Assembly (NCBI RefSeq): GCF_041146395.1
Contig: NC_090989.1
Span: 49,564,501 to 49,628,500, forward strand
Length of the DNA stretch: 64,000 bases
From: Eulemur rufifrons
Taxonomy: Eukaryota; Chordata; Mammalia; Primates; Lemuridae
Direction: 5' to 3'
Under the pieces are notes generated by a model. It was given only the letters and a program-made list of their open reading frames with translations. It made no database searches and was not told the DNA's origin. Of the stretch, positions 1-11,190 are shown one piece after another. Position 1 is the stretch's first letter; each line of letters begins with the position of its first letter. Made by a program: the position numbers and the translations under genes.

Positions 1-454
1 AGCTGTTGAGGGGATGGAGCAATGTCTGACTAAGGTGCATGACTTCTTTCTACCATCATGGGATAAAGAAAAGCTGAAATGTGGCACAATGTATGAATCC
101 TAGGTGTCAATTCTAGGAGAGAGAGTACATGTTTAAATGCACATACCCCTTTCTCTAAAGTTAAATTTCATCACCATTATTTCTTGTTAATATTTTTCAG
201 GCACCTTAAAATTCATATAAAATAGTTATTTCTAAAACTTCTTTAGTAGTATGTGAATTTCCATTATTCTGACATTTAAAATGTTTTAATATTTTATATT
301 AAAATGTGTTTTTATTATAATTGGCCATCGGTCAAGTCAAAGTACTCATAGTGATGGCTATGTCTTCTCATTATTATTGTCTGAAATTTATTAAAAATAT
401 CCTGCAACCCTTGAGTATCAGATTAACTAATATGGGCCTATTCACCATGCTTCC
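1..454. other. Unassigned intergenic sequence
   Basis: AT-rich sequence with no open frame of note, no recognisable repeat and no RNA gene. I see nothing to annotate here. Confidence 0.5.
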
Positions 455-914
455 TGTGGTAGATTGAATGAAGACCTCCAAGCAATATGCCCAGGTCCTA
501 ACCCTTGACATCTGTCAATGTGTCCGTATTTGGAAAACAGGTCTTTGCCAGTGTAATTAAACTCAGGATATTGAGCTGAGGTTTTCCTGACTTATATGGG
601 TGGGCACTAAATCTAATGACGTGTCTTTATAAGAGACACACAGAGGAAAGACGCATGTGAAGAAGGAGAAAGGCATGTGAAAATGGAGGCAGAGATTGGA
701 GATATGCAGTCCCAAGCCAAGGAACACCTGGCCCCACCAAAAGCTGAAAGAGGCAGGTAAGGATTCTGCCCCAAAGCCTCCAAGGGAAGTATGATCCCGC
801 TGATGCCTCGATTTCAGACTTCCGGACTGCAGAACTGTGAAAGAATACATTCCTTTGGCTGTAAGCTACCAAGTTTGTGGTAATTTGTTACGGCAGCCCT
901 AGAAAACTAATACA
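455..914 (+). repeat. MLT1-type LTR (ERVL-MaLR)
   Basis: Solo LTR of the mammalian MaLR group. It begins TGTGGTAGATTGAATG and ends CTAATACA, the usual MLT1 termini. Between them lie the family's landmarks in order: GATTAAA-like segment near the first third, TTATAAGAGA, a purine-rich block, and GTTTGTGGTAATTTGTTA just before the end. About 460 bp, close to full length. The minus-strand open frames across it (563-872) are chance frames. Subfamily is not determined. Confidence 0.85.
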
Positions 915-1607
915 CATCCCCATTTCCTGACGATTCTATATAATCAATCCTATAATTATATGTTATATATTTTATAATAATATTATTATAGTAAATAACT
1001 ACAGGTAAATATTAACAAAGCCAGATTGAAAGGGGAAGGGAACTTGGTGCATTAAGAACTTCACCTTAGTCTTAGGAGGGCTGGAACAGAGCTTCAGAGT
1101 GAAAGGGAAGTGTCAGAGTGTGAGGCCAGCAAGGTAACTGCGTAACGGAATGTACGCTTCGATGCCCTGTGGAAATGAGCACCCTTTATGCTGGGGGTTC
1201 CTCCTTCTCAACGAACATGTGCGAAAACCCCTGGGAATGAAACTGTGAGACATGGTAATCATGGTTTGTCCTCCTGGAATACCACATTCACTGGAACATT
1301 TGAAGGAAAAAAATAACAGTGTATTTGGTAAGTGAGTTGGCAGATGTGTGTCAAAACACAAAGATATAGTATGATATAGCAGATGCGGTTAACATAATTT
1401 TTTAAAATCTATAACATGAGACCTCGTACATGGCGTGACTGTGAGGGAATGAAACTAAGGAAAGCAAGTTTGAGTTAGGCATCACATCCACGTGGAAAAG
1501 ATTTACCCTCCTCCATCATTAGTGAAAACTTCTTAGGAGAAAACATTAAGAAATCTGAGTTGATTAGAACAGTACAATCAACACTGTTGATAGCAAGAGC
1601 ATTAACA
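915..1607. other. Unassigned sequence, with a somewhat GC-richer block at 1020-1300
   Basis: No repeat family recognised. 1020-1300 is less AT-rich than its surroundings and keeps several CpGs, but the only open frame (minus, 82 codons, 1113-1361) has no recognisable motif. It could be single-copy DNA or an old repeat that I do not recognise. Confidence 0.4.
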
Positions 1608-1815
1608 ACAGTAGATACTATTTATTGATCATTTACTATGTAGCAGATCCTATTCTAAATGCTCAGATAATATTTCTAATGTATTTTTATCAAGAGTTTA
1701 TAAGACAGGTAGTAGTATGACTAATATTAAAGGTGAGGAAGTTGATGATTAGAGAATTAAGGCTACATATGAAGGGATAAGGATTTAATTCTAAATATGC
1801 TTGAAATCAAGATCC
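1608..1815 (-). repeat. MIR SINE, antisense
   Basis: Read on the plus strand it follows the reverse complement of MIR: a TTTATTGATCATTTACTATGT core with the 'tail' end first, then a TTCTAAATGCTC segment and a GGTGAGGAAG block. It is strongly diverged, as expected of this ancient tRNA-derived SINE. No coding content. Confidence 0.7.
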
Positions 1816-3059
1816 TTCTCTTAATCAATATGTTATATTGCAAAGATGCTCGAGAACCTCATTTTATAATTTATGTTTTCATTTTAATGCTCTAATTACA
1901 TATTGATTTAGAAAATGAAGTTCTAGATGTCAGCAGAATTGCAAGAAAATTGAAATTTATTGCTAGTAAAATCTTGTTTTAAATAACACCTTATTTGTCT
2001 CATATGACAAGGCATAGTCATTCAGCAAGTTAAAAAACACTTGTTTTATAGGTAAAGAAATTAAATGAACTTGGAACTTTGAAAAATTGTACAAGTGCCA
2101 AACTTTTTGTGACTTTTATATGTATGTAATAGAATCAGACTATATGCTTATGATGAACAAAATAGGCATTTCTCTTGTTTTATTCTGGGAAAGAATTAAA
2201 TAGGTATTTAGGGAAGATTTCCTAAGGATCATTTGAGGGAGAAACTTTTTCCCTCTTTGAGTCTGTGGTAAATTTGTCCCAGAGGGACTCCAGGGCATGG
2301 AAAGACCTGGAGAATTTTCAATAGGGAGTATGTGGATTGACGTGAGCTGTCTGTGTTTTAGAGTTTCTGGAAGCCAGGATGTAAAAGACTGAGCTTTAGA
2401 ATTGGGTATAGATCACCTGTAGCAATTATAACTGTTATCTATGTGTCTTTAGTAAAGTCCTATTAATTGTTAACACCCACTATCCATGTGTGTGTCCTGG
2501 GAGTTAGGGAACGTTCTGTACTCACCCTTGGAGGAAAATTATTCAGTGGGAGCGATTCAAAAAGCAGTTACGTTCTCATTTATTGTTAAAATGTCACCTT
2601 TACCCTGAAGGGACAGATTGTGTTTATTTTCTTAAAGTACTGCTATGTAGCAAATTACTGACAGTTGCTGTCATCAGAGAAAAGGTCAGCAAATTTGGAT
2701 ATGCATAATTCATCGTATATTCAATAACTATTAAAAATTTTACCACAAGATCATCAACTGCCACTTTGTGATATAAGCTCTGTTCATCATTACTGCCCTT
2801 CTTTTATTTCAAAATTTTATTATGAGAATAACATGTTTTGAGGTTTTATTTTATAAAATTAACCATGTTGTGAGTGCATACATTACTTTATGCACATCTG
2901 AGTCTTGAACTCACATTCCCATCCAAGCACCCTCCTGTTTACTCCCTCCCCCTTTTTTAAATGGAAAACTTCCTTTAAAGTATGTATATACCTACTATTT
3001 CCAAGTTTTATTTTTTTTAATATCTTAAGCCAACATCAATTAGATTTCTGATCCCACCA
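1816..3059. other. Unassigned AT-rich intergenic sequence
   Basis: No gene and no confidently recognisable repeat. Short homopolymer and low-complexity stretches only. Confidence 0.45.
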
Positions 3060-3462
3060 AACCATTGAAATTTCTCTTCTTAAGGTCACCAATGACCATG
3101 AAATAATTAAACCCATGAACATTTTTTTTAGTATCCATTTTACTTGATCTATCCACAATATTCGACATAAGTGATTAACATCTCTTCCTTGAAATATGTT
3201 CTTTATTTTATTTCTGGGTGACCACCGGTTCTATGCCTTCCCAGTCTCTTTTACTGGTACTTTTATCTCCCAAACTTTTAAATATTGAAATGCCCCAGTG
3301 TCGCGTTCCTGTAACTCTTCCTTCTTCTGTTTATACTCTCTTGGTAAGCCCATCCAGCAACATGTCTTTAAATACCATTTATGACCACGATTGCTCAACC
3401 CAGATCTCTTACTTGAAATCAAGATTGAGCTATCTATCTATCTATCTGTCTAATCTATCTGG

Positions 3463-3494
<32 letters not shown>

Positions 3495-3734
3495 CCCCCT
3501 ATTTGGTATCTCCTCTTCGACATGTAGCAGAAGCTCCCAATTTGAATGTTCAAACTAAGTTTATGCTTTCACCCTACATCCCAGACAAGTACCTGCTTTA
3601 CATAGGATTCCTCCAGTTATATTTAGGCCAAAATCTTTGTGTCATTTTTGACTCCAATATTTCTTCTTTTCTTCAACCTCCTCATCTGGTCATTTCAACA
3701 AATACGTCATCCATACATTTAAAAGACATCCAGA
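3060..3734 (+). repeat. L2 LINE fragment 1 (reverse transcriptase 3' part)
   Basis: Matches the L2 consensus in the sense orientation: the AAGGTCACCAATGACC block near the start, the TCCCAGTCTCTTTTACTGG-like segment around 3240, a GAAATGCCCCAGTG block around 3287 and the 'typical' CATGTCTTTAAATACCAT segment at 3360. A 177-codon open frame (3218-3751) runs through it but crosses a (TATC)n/(AC)n microsatellite and is not a gene. This fragment appears to be continued by 4080-4670 and 5555-5705, so one L2 has been split by later insertions. Confidence 0.8.
3431..3490. repeat. Compound microsatellite (TATC)n then (AC)14
   Basis: TATC repeats at 3431-3460 with one TGTC variant, followed by 14 uninterrupted AC units at 3463-3490. 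It lies inside the L2 fragment. Pure AC runs of this length are commonly length-variable. Confidence 0.95.
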
Positions 3735-3882
3735 TTGTAGTCGAGTGGTGATGTATGTCTATAGTTACAGCTAGTCAGGAGGCTGAGACTTGAGAATCTA
3801 TTGAGCCCAGGGGTTTGAGGACAGCCTGGGAAACACAGCGAGACCCTTTCTCTAAATCAATCAATCAACCAATCAATCCAAG
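3735..3882 (+). repeat. Old 7SL-derived Alu monomer (FLAM/FRAM-like)
   Basis: A single, diverged Alu-type arm: a TGTCTATAGTTACAGCTA segment (from CTGTAATCCCAGCTA), GGAGGCTGAGAC, GAGCCCAGG, GACAGCCTGGG and a tail of CAAT-type repeats ending near 3880. There is no second arm, so it is a monomer rather than a truncated lemur Alu. It interrupts the L2. Confidence 0.7.
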
Positions 3883-4078
3883 TTGTTTAGTGGGTATAGA
3901 ATTTCAATTTTGCAATATGAAATGATGAAATATGATGAAATGAGTTCTGAAGATTGCTTGGACATCAATGTGAATATTCTTAACACTACTGAACTGTACA
4001 CTTAAAAATGGTTAAGGTGGTAGCTCTTATTTTATGTGTGTTTTACCACAACTAATAATATTTAACAAAACAGAAAGT
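3883..4078 (+). repeat. L1M 3' terminal fragment
   Basis: Ends with the recognisable L1M 3' tail: CACTGAACTGTACACTTAAA-like segment at about 3985-4010, then TTAAGGTGGTA and TTTTACCACAACTAATAA. Sense orientation. Together with the Alu monomer it separates two L2 pieces. Confidence 0.75.
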
Positions 4079-4079
4079 A

Positions 4080-4670
4080 CAAAAAAGTTCAGAATTTGAT
4101 CACTCCTTGCTACTCTCACTCACAATACCCTAGTCTAGGCCACCATCATCTGTTGCCAAGATTCCCACACGAGAGAGGAATACGATAGAGAGAACTTCTG
4201 GTAGATCTGTCTGCTTCTCCTCTACTTCTTTGCAAGTCTCTTCTCCATGAAACGGCCAAAGTTTATCATCTGACATTAAAACATGTCAGATGATATCTTT
4301 CCTAATGGCTTCCTTTCCCACTCAGGGCAGAAGCTAAAACCATTGGTGTGATCTGTAAGGCTCTATTACTTCTGTTACCTCATCTTCTGTGACTCACCCT
4401 TTTACTCCCTCTGCTCCAGCCACACTGGCCTCTTTGCAGTTTATCTGTCAGTCCTATTTAAGGTCTTTGTGCATGTTTTTCTACGTATCTAATATCCATA
4501 AGATTAACTCTCTCACTTTTTAAAGATCTTTACTTAAAAGTCACCTTCTCAGTAAGTTTATGTTTTAATTTAAACCTCTGCAAATGCTTAATATTTCATT
4601 TCTCTTCCTCTCCTTTATATGTTCTCCTTAGCACTATGTAATCCAAATAAACCAAGTGTGATAATAAAAA
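4080..4670 (+). repeat. L2 LINE fragment 2
   Basis: Resumes the L2 consensus: CTAGGCCACCATCATCTGTT at about 4135, TGGCTTCC around 4303, the CTGCTCCAGCCACACTGGCC block at 4410-4429, and GTCACCTTCTCAGT at 4540. It continues fragment 1 after the insertions at 3735-4078. Confidence 0.8.
4265..4294. other. Perfect 12-bp hairpin in L2
   Basis: ATCATCTGACAT (4265-4276) and its exact reverse complement ATGTCAGATGAT (4283-4294) are separated by six bases. Part of one arm resembles the local L2 consensus; the other arm does not, so it may reflect a small local inverted duplication. Confidence 0.85.
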
Positions 4671-4824
4671 CAAAACAATAAAACAAAAATACCCAATGAG
4701 TTGCGTTGGCTTAACTCAACAAATGTTATTTTTTCATGCATATCTGGGACCAATGTGAGTAGGCAGAGTGGGATCCTTCCAAGTTTGTTCTTGTCTGTAT
4801 TCAGCTAAGTAATAGAAGAAGAGA

Positions 4825-5362
4825 GTGTGGCAGATAGTATTTTCCAAATATGGTCTCAACAATTTTTCCCATCCCACATGTTCATCCTGCAATGTGAGGA
4901 TAGCACTCCTTCAATCAAGAGAGGTGGTTCTATGTTCCCTTCCTTTGAATTTGATCATGCTTCTGAGTATGAAATAAATGACATGGTGTGACTTTTGAGG
5001 TTACAGTTGTTTCTTTTAGGATGTTCCAATATCTACACTGTGTGGAAGCCCCAGCCACATGGAGAGATAATGTGTTAGTCTTCTCTTACAGAGTCTCAGC
5101 TGAGTTCCCACACTATAGCCAGTATTAGCCAGACAAGGAAGTGAAGGATCTTCCAGATGATAAGCTCTCAGCCACAGAGCTCTCCAGTCTTCAGATCTTG
5201 CCAACTAAAGATACAGATACTTAGAAGCAGAGTCAAACCATCCCTCCTATTCCCTGTCCACATTTCTAATCTATAAACTCCATTGGTGTAAAAAAATTGC
5301 TGTTTTGCACTCTTCCACTTGAAGGTTGTTTGTTGTGCAGCAATAAACAGAAAGAGTCAGAC
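4825..5362 (+). repeat. Diverged MLT1-type LTR (ERVL-MaLR)
   Basis: Weak but ordered similarity to older MLT1 subfamilies: a TTCCAAATATGGTCTC start region, CCCTTCCTTTGAATTTG near 4937, GGAAGCCCCAGCCACATGG near 5044 and a GTTTGTTGTGCAGCAATAA end region near 5330. It lies between L2 fragments 2 and 3. The 62-codon minus frame at 5016-5204 is not a gene. Confidence 0.6.
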
Positions 5363-5554
5363 TCTAGAGAAGGCACATCTGCTCGTAACTATTTTGGCTG
5401 AAACCACTTCATTTTTACTATCATTCCTTTGGTCAGAATTCAGTCATTTGGCTTAATCTAACTGTAATGGCTCCCATCATGTTAGAAGTCTGGAAAATGT
5501 AGTCTTATGATGTGGTGAATGATATGAAGATGTTATTATGCACTATTGGCCTCT

Positions 5555-5705
5555 GCCATAGTCCTTCACTATTTTGTCCTTAATTATTTGTCTTTATTCT
5601 CTAACTCCCAAACTAGAAGATAACCTGCGTACAGATAGGAATTTTTTTTATCTACTCACTTGTGCCTAGCACATAGCAGGTACATATTATTATAAATGAA
5701 ATGAG
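5555..5705 (+). repeat. L2 3' tail (fragment 3)
   Basis: ACTAGAAGATAACCTG-like segment, then TGCCTAGCACATAGCAGGTA followed by a short ATAAATGAAATGA tail, as at the 3' end of L2. It is probably the end of the same L2 that begins at 3060. Confidence 0.6.
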
Positions 5706-6744
5706 ATTTTTTTTCTTTTTATCCAATATTCAGCCTTTAATTTTAACATTTTATACATTCACATATAATTTTTATAACATTATAGTTATATGCTTTTAAA
5801 TTATTTTAAGACTAGAGTTTATTGTTTAGAGCACTGATAAGTTTACATAATATTGAGTCTATGGTGCAGAGCCCCTTCTCTGCAGTCGGTTGACCCCATT
5901 CTTAGCATCTTTACTCTGGTACATGTGTCACCCCTGATGAACCACTATTAATATTTTGGATGCAAACATTGGCTTTTGAATGATAGAGTAAATGGATTTC
6001 TGGTTAGTGTATTCTCTGTAAGGTTACCCTGGAATCCCCTTCATATCTCAATCAAATCACTCTAATCTTACTTACATTTGAATAGATTTTACATAAAACA
6101 TTATTTTTATTTAAAACAGGCAAGAACATACATTTTTATGTGTTTCATGTTTTAAAAATAGTCCAGCAAATATCGGAAGCTAAAATACGCTATATTAAAA
6201 GTATAATGAACCTCCTACAACTATTTTTTCTGACCTGATTCCTGAAAAAATCAGTAATATTTTCTATGATACTTCCCACAGTATTGTTGATTAAGGAATT
6301 TTTTGGTCATATAATTTTCTGGGTACTTAGTGTTTAAATGTTTTCATAGCGTGATTAGTTAAAATCTCAAGGCACAACATGAAACTTTGGAAAATTTTAT
6401 TATTAACAAAGGTAATTCCTTCATTAATGCACTGAGTTTAAATCTGTTTCAACGGTCTCCTTAAAATTCTGCATCTTTTTATTAATCTTTTCTTGTCAGA
6501 TATGATTAGCTTATTTTTAATTTGTATGTGGGAGCAAAGACCAAGAATTTCGAGCTCCTTTGTTTTCATCTTGCTAGTAGTTGTATTAACAATTCTATCT
6601 TCAATCCACAGTTTCTTTGCAGAAATAGTTTTAAGTCATTCATTTATTTTGTGAAGAATATTTTAGTGAAAGCAAGATTATATGATCCATTAATCCTGTA
6701 AACAGGCACAATTAAGTACAAACTGTTGCAAAATATTTGTTTGT
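5706..6744. other. Unassigned AT-rich sequence
   Basis: No gene, no identified repeat. Very AT-rich with short poly-T tracts. Confidence 0.45.
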
Positions 6745-7081
6745 GGTGGTTATATGACTAGGAGCACTGTCCTCTTGTTGGCTGTGAGCTGGGACCCACT
6801 CTCAGTTCCTAGAGACCAACCACAGTTCCTTGCCTGTTGCCTCTCTGTATGACCTCTCATATTTTGAATCTCTTTTTTCAGAAAGGGCTTGAGGTCTTTT
6901 AAGGGCATGGATAACCCAGCTCCCTTTGGATTAATTTGTCATTAACTGATTAGTACCCTAATCACAGAAGTGACATCCCATCCTATGTAGAGGTCTCACC
7001 CACATTCAAGGGAGGGAATGAGCCAAGAAATACCAGGTGGCAGCAATCTTGAGGGCAGTCTTAGACGTCTGCCTACCTTAC
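6745..7081 (+). repeat. Interspersed repeat of undetermined family
   Basis: Segments such as CAGAAGTGACATCCCATCC, CACCCACATTCAAGGG, AATACCAGGTGGC and the end GTCTGCCTACC recur widely in mammalian genomes in my experience, but I cannot name the family with confidence (a MER-type or L1M-associated repeat). It is old and diverged. Confidence 0.5.
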
Positions 7082-7417
7082 TGCTGAAAGATAAGTAAAC
7101 AATGGGTGGCACATTTGTCTTCTCAGAATTATAGAACCACATCCGTCCCTTAAGAAGTCTCAGGAACTATGTGACCAGTGATTGAGTAAAGATACTGGTA
7201 TTAATTACAGGTAAATCTTATCTTTTCTTATCATTTCAATGAAAGCAATGCAAATGAAAGCTCTAATACTTTATTTTCTTACACAATGGACCATCATGTC
7301 TATATCTTAGCATATATATATATATTTCATTTTCAAATCAGTGGTTTCAGCCAAAATAGTTACGAATAGTTTCAAATCCACTCATATAAAATGTGTGCAC
7401 ATAAAAATTGAGCATTG
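7082..7417. other. Unassigned AT-rich sequence
   Basis: No gene or clear repeat; a short (TA)n run at about 7312-7325. Confidence 0.45.
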
Positions 7418-7931
7418 TGTTAGCAGATGTGGATCCCAGGGTCTCTGTTGTATTTGGGGCTCTCAGGTCGTCCAGCTTCCCTGGGGATGACTGTTCCTTT
7501 TGCATCAAAGATGAGTCTCACACACCGTCTGATGTTCAGCCAGTTTATTCTGGCAGTCCTCTTACAGGAAGGATAACAGGAGAAGGCAGTGGCATGGGCC
7601 TGCAGTAAGGGGTCACGTGATCACCTGATCAAGAGGATCTCCCCCCGGAGATCATTCTCAGAATTCGGAAGATTCTTCCCTCTTCTTATACCTGTATTCA
7701 GTCTAGGCAAGTTACCATAAAGGGAGTTTAAGCCATTTTTATGAGTAAGCTTTGTTTTAAGGCTCATGAGAGTTACATCTATGCGGAGGGGGTCTTGTCT
7801 CTTGGAAATCCCCAGGCCAGTTTGCATCATACTGCTAAGTGACACATAGTGTAAGCCCAGCAAGATGTTTGAGTGGCCTTATGGCTACTATTAATCTTAC
7901 AGCCACAATATGTCTCTTGTAGCACACCACA
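7418..7931 (-). repeat. Solo retroviral LTR, antisense
   Basis: On the minus strand the segment begins TGTGGTGTGCTACAAGAGAC and ends CACATCTGCTAACA, giving the TG...CA ends of an LTR of about 514 bp. The minus strand carries a polyadenylation signal AATAAA at 7544-7549, about 125 bp before the 3' end, as expected for an R-U5 end. GC content is higher than in the surroundings. No matching target-site duplication is evident, so the edges may be off by a few bases. The terminal layout resembles class II (ERVK-like) LTRs, but this is only an impression. Open frames across it (7408-7608 plus, 7621-7863 minus) are incidental. Confidence 0.55.
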
Positions 7932-9990
7932 GTCCAATGCCTGCGGATGTACGCATGATAGCTGGGTCCTGTATGCTGTGTCAAGAGAGTGCCTAGGCTA
8001 GCAGGTACTCATTAGAAAGTTACTGAATGAATAAATAAGGAGATGAGGTGGTTGTGAGAAAAGGTTCACTGGAAGAGAAAAATGTGGACTAATGTAAGGG
8101 TTTGTCTGTGAAAAGAAATTTGAGACTAGAAGACTACACAGGAGCATATCACTCACAACTTCTTTAGAAACACTCCCTCTTCTTTTCATCCGCTACTTAT
8201 GAAGCAAACAGGTATAACATGAATGGAAACAAAAAAGCAGGACCTTTAGAATTTCTGTAAGACACAGAGAACCGAGGACAGCACTATTTGGTGGCCAAAG
8301 TAATTTTCTGTATCATCTATCACTCAGTGGTGAAATGACTGTTGGAGGAGAAATGAATCAACAGAAATAACTGAGTCACAACAGATCACATAGAGTAGTA
8401 TAGAGACAACAGTCAGGAATCAGAGGAGCCGAAGCCAGAGAAAATGAGGGCACTGCAAGTTAGGAGACCAGCTTTCTGAAGCTGGATGATCCAGAGAACT
8501 CTACGCCCAGTGACTTTTGGAAAATATTTGGAAAGAATTGGGATGGTCAGTTTGCTTGCCCAGAGTTTATACAAAAACTCAACCGAGAGAAAATACTGTT
8601 TGTGTGAATCTAGTGTGCTCCCTTTCTCACCCCTCTGGCTGTCGGAGCCTGTGGATACAGCAGATACAGCTAGAAAGATATATAACAGGCTCTCCAAGAG
8701 TGACCTTCTCAAGCCAACCTCGGATCATGACTTAAAGCCTTCTGTATCTTTCAGACAATAACCCTTTTGTGTTATTAGAGCAGAAACTGGGAGAAAGGAT
8801 ATTTTTCACTGGGGGTTGTGTCCTTCACAAGCCTGGGACTACTTATCCTATATAGAGACAAATCATGATTTTGAGACTTCATCTATTTATATTTGTTCAA
8901 ACATAACCCCCTCTAACTTTTCCTTTAATACAATTTTTATACTGTCTTTATTTGCCTTCAATTTCCTATGAATAGACACAGACATTGATTATTTTTTAAA
9001 CAAAAACATCATTTTTTCTTCATTTTTATTTTATTATCACATTTAATCTATTTTCTGCTCACTATTTTCCAACTGCACACAGGTACATATTTAACACTTT
9101 TTCTTGATTATATTTAAGTGATTAGATTCATTAATGATTTTCACCTATTTTTTACAATTCCCTATTACATTGCTATTGTACAGCTTAACTTCTCTTATGT
9201 CAATATGAAAGATACCTGTATGTATGTTAAAATTTTTTTATGTTAAAATATGAACCTTTTCATCATAGAGTCTATGATAATATGTCACATAAAATAAATA
9301 AATAAATATATTAAGAGGAGTGGTGATAAAAACAAGAAAGTTCAGCTGGTTTCAACAAACTGCTACAAGTGAAACATGTTATAAGACTAAATGTAGACAT
9401 AAATTTAGGAAACATTAAATGACAGAAATATCTACACAATAAAAGTTTGTTTTCTCGAGAATTTAACTTCAAAAGAATAAATTCAAAAGTTTAACCTATT
9501 ATACTTGAGGACAAATTCTACCTTTAAGTCTTAAAAACAGTTGTGATATTTAGGGTTCAGATATGCATACGTATGTTTAGAAACTCCAAAGAAAAATGAA
9601 GTTCTGTTACTGTACCAAAAAGGAAAGAAAAATCAGAGTAATAGGGCTTGTTTCTGTTCTGACTGATTTATACTACTTGTGGTCATTTCTGTGTCCTGCA
9701 AATTTGCGCTGCTTCTGATTGCCATTAAATTAACTATCCTCCCCCACCCTTTCTCCACCTGTAGTTATAAATGTATTTTAATGCCTCTGAAAGGCCATTT
9801 GTTTTCTGATAATAAACTACCTGAGAGTAAGTCCTACATGTGTAGAAAGCTGGATAAAGCGAAGAACAAGATTATTTACCCAGAGGTATAATGAGAAGAA
9901 GATAAAGCAAATTTGAAAAATGTTTATTTCATATGGTGCATTTGAAGGAATCACAATTAAACTGGTTTTTTATTATTTATAACTTTCTAA
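7932..9990. other. Unassigned intergenic sequence
   Basis: About 2 kb with no identified gene or repeat apart from an (AATA)n run near 9292-9312. 8410-8760 is less AT-rich and has overlapping open frames on both strands (up to 99 codons), none with a recognisable motif, splice context or homology that I can see. Confidence 0.4.
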
Positions 9991-10436
9991 TGCCAACCTG
10001 AATAACAAAGAGAGAGAGATGCTCTAAAAATATTGAGTTTAATCAGAAATAGCAGGGCACAACAATGCAAATATGCATGCCATGGCAACATGGGCATGCT
10101 CAGGGAGGCAAATAAAGACAGGATTTTTAAAGGCAAAATGATGAGGATTACATAAATTGTTTTAAAATAATCATAATCCTTGGGTACAGGGTTAATAACA
10201 AGAGTGGCATCAGACCAAGGTTGAACTGGCAGTTGCTGTGCTGATGTCCTCAGAGGAGTACTTTTTTGTGCAAGGTTGCAGTGGCCTTTGTTCAAGACTG
10301 TGGTTCTGGCAGAGTCTCCTGTGATGTTCTTGCGATCAGGCATCTATATGTGAGTGTCCTCCCTTCATGGCCTTACTTGACTCCAAACTCAGGGTTTGAC
10401 ACAAGTGACTCCATTTTGAATCTGACAGCTTTCACA
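9991..10436 (-). repeat. 3' LTR of ERV-A
   Basis: About 446 bp, aligned by eye with 17135-17612 over its whole length. Shared blocks include ACATAAATTGTTTTAAAATA, CAAGGTTGAA, GTTCTGGCAGAGTCTCCTGT and GCAAGTTACTCC / ACAAGTGACTCC near the end. Plus-strand boundaries read TGCCAACC...TTTCACA. It lacks the TG-rich insertion of the other LTR. Frames through it (9987-10343 minus; 10266-10475 plus) are not genes. Confidence 0.85.
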
Positions 10437-10452
10437 GTTCCCCCTGTTTTTC
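10437..10452 (-). other. Polypurine tract of ERV-A
   Basis: On the minus strand this reads GAAAAACAGGGGGAAC immediately upstream of the 3' LTR start (TGTGAAAGC). A purine run ending in a G block directly before the LTR is where retroviruses prime plus-strand DNA synthesis. Position and orientation agree with the primer-binding site at the other end. Confidence 0.75.
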
Positions 10453-10499
10453 AAGATTCTTCTCAAAATTACTGATGATCAATAATCCTGTGGTTAGGT

Positions 10500-11190
10500 T
10501 TGATTGTCTCTTGATGCCATATTGGACCAGTTCAGTCCTGGTCTGGTCCCACATCAAGGGAAGTGATTAGTGACTAGGAAAAAGTGTTAAAACACTCTTA
10601 GTCACATGTGAGCAACAAAAGAGGTTTGGAAGGAGTGGGTTTCAGGCTAAGTCTATATATATGAAGTTCAATTTGGCCTGTTAAGTAGGAATTGGCTGTC
10701 ATCTCAAAGCACTGGGCCAGCATTATTCTGTTAGGAGTTGTATTACTGTAGAATTTTGACAGGCAACAGGCACAAAATTTTAAAAGGATAATATAGAGTA
10801 GTAATATGACAGTTCAAATTTGCAGAGTATTTTTGGACCATCACCCTAGACTTGAAGTCAATCATCTGAATAAATCAAATGACCATAGGGAACTAGGTGA
10901 CACCTGTTCTAACCATGGGGCCTGCTTCCTTACTTTGTGTGTTTGGATCTTAACTTCCCCAAAGGAATTTATCTAGGTCCAGCATGTGATATCAGCCATA
11001 GCACAGACACCAACTTGTTTGACTAATAGGTAATCAAGAACTATTCTGTTATCTAGGACTACCTTGGAAGGAGAAGTTGGTGAGTGTTTTTTGAACAGTA
11101 ATAGCTTGTGCACCAGTCTGTGAGAATTCCTATGGTAATGGATAGACTTGACAATATTCGTTAGTAGCTCTGCCGTACTGGGATACAAGG
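10500..11190 (-). pseudogene. Decayed envelope TM (env) region of ERV-A
   Basis: The minus frame 11188-10973 (71 codons) resembles the transmembrane subunit of gammaretrovirus-type envelopes: a leucine-rich stretch followed by NRIVLDYLLVKQ, in the position of the conserved so-called immunosuppressive segment, then a CX6C motif (cysteines at codons 62 and 69). The residue after the second cysteine is Trp where the family has a second Cys (CX6CC). Continuing in the same frame past at least four stop codons there is a tryptophan-containing membrane-proximal part and a hydrophobic anchor (about 10817-10760) followed by a short cysteine-rich tail. No start or surface subunit was recognised. It is non-functional; the identification rests on motif order, not on an alignment. 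Confidence 0.65.

Noticed and set aside
3218..3751. 177-codon plus-strand open frame, the longest in the window
   Set aside because: It lies in L2 sequence, runs through (TATC)n and (AC)n microsatellites and ends in an Alu monomer; no protein family is recognisable.
9987..10343. 118-codon minus frame as a possible gene
   Set aside because: It coincides with the 3' LTR of ERV-A; LTR sequence does not code here.
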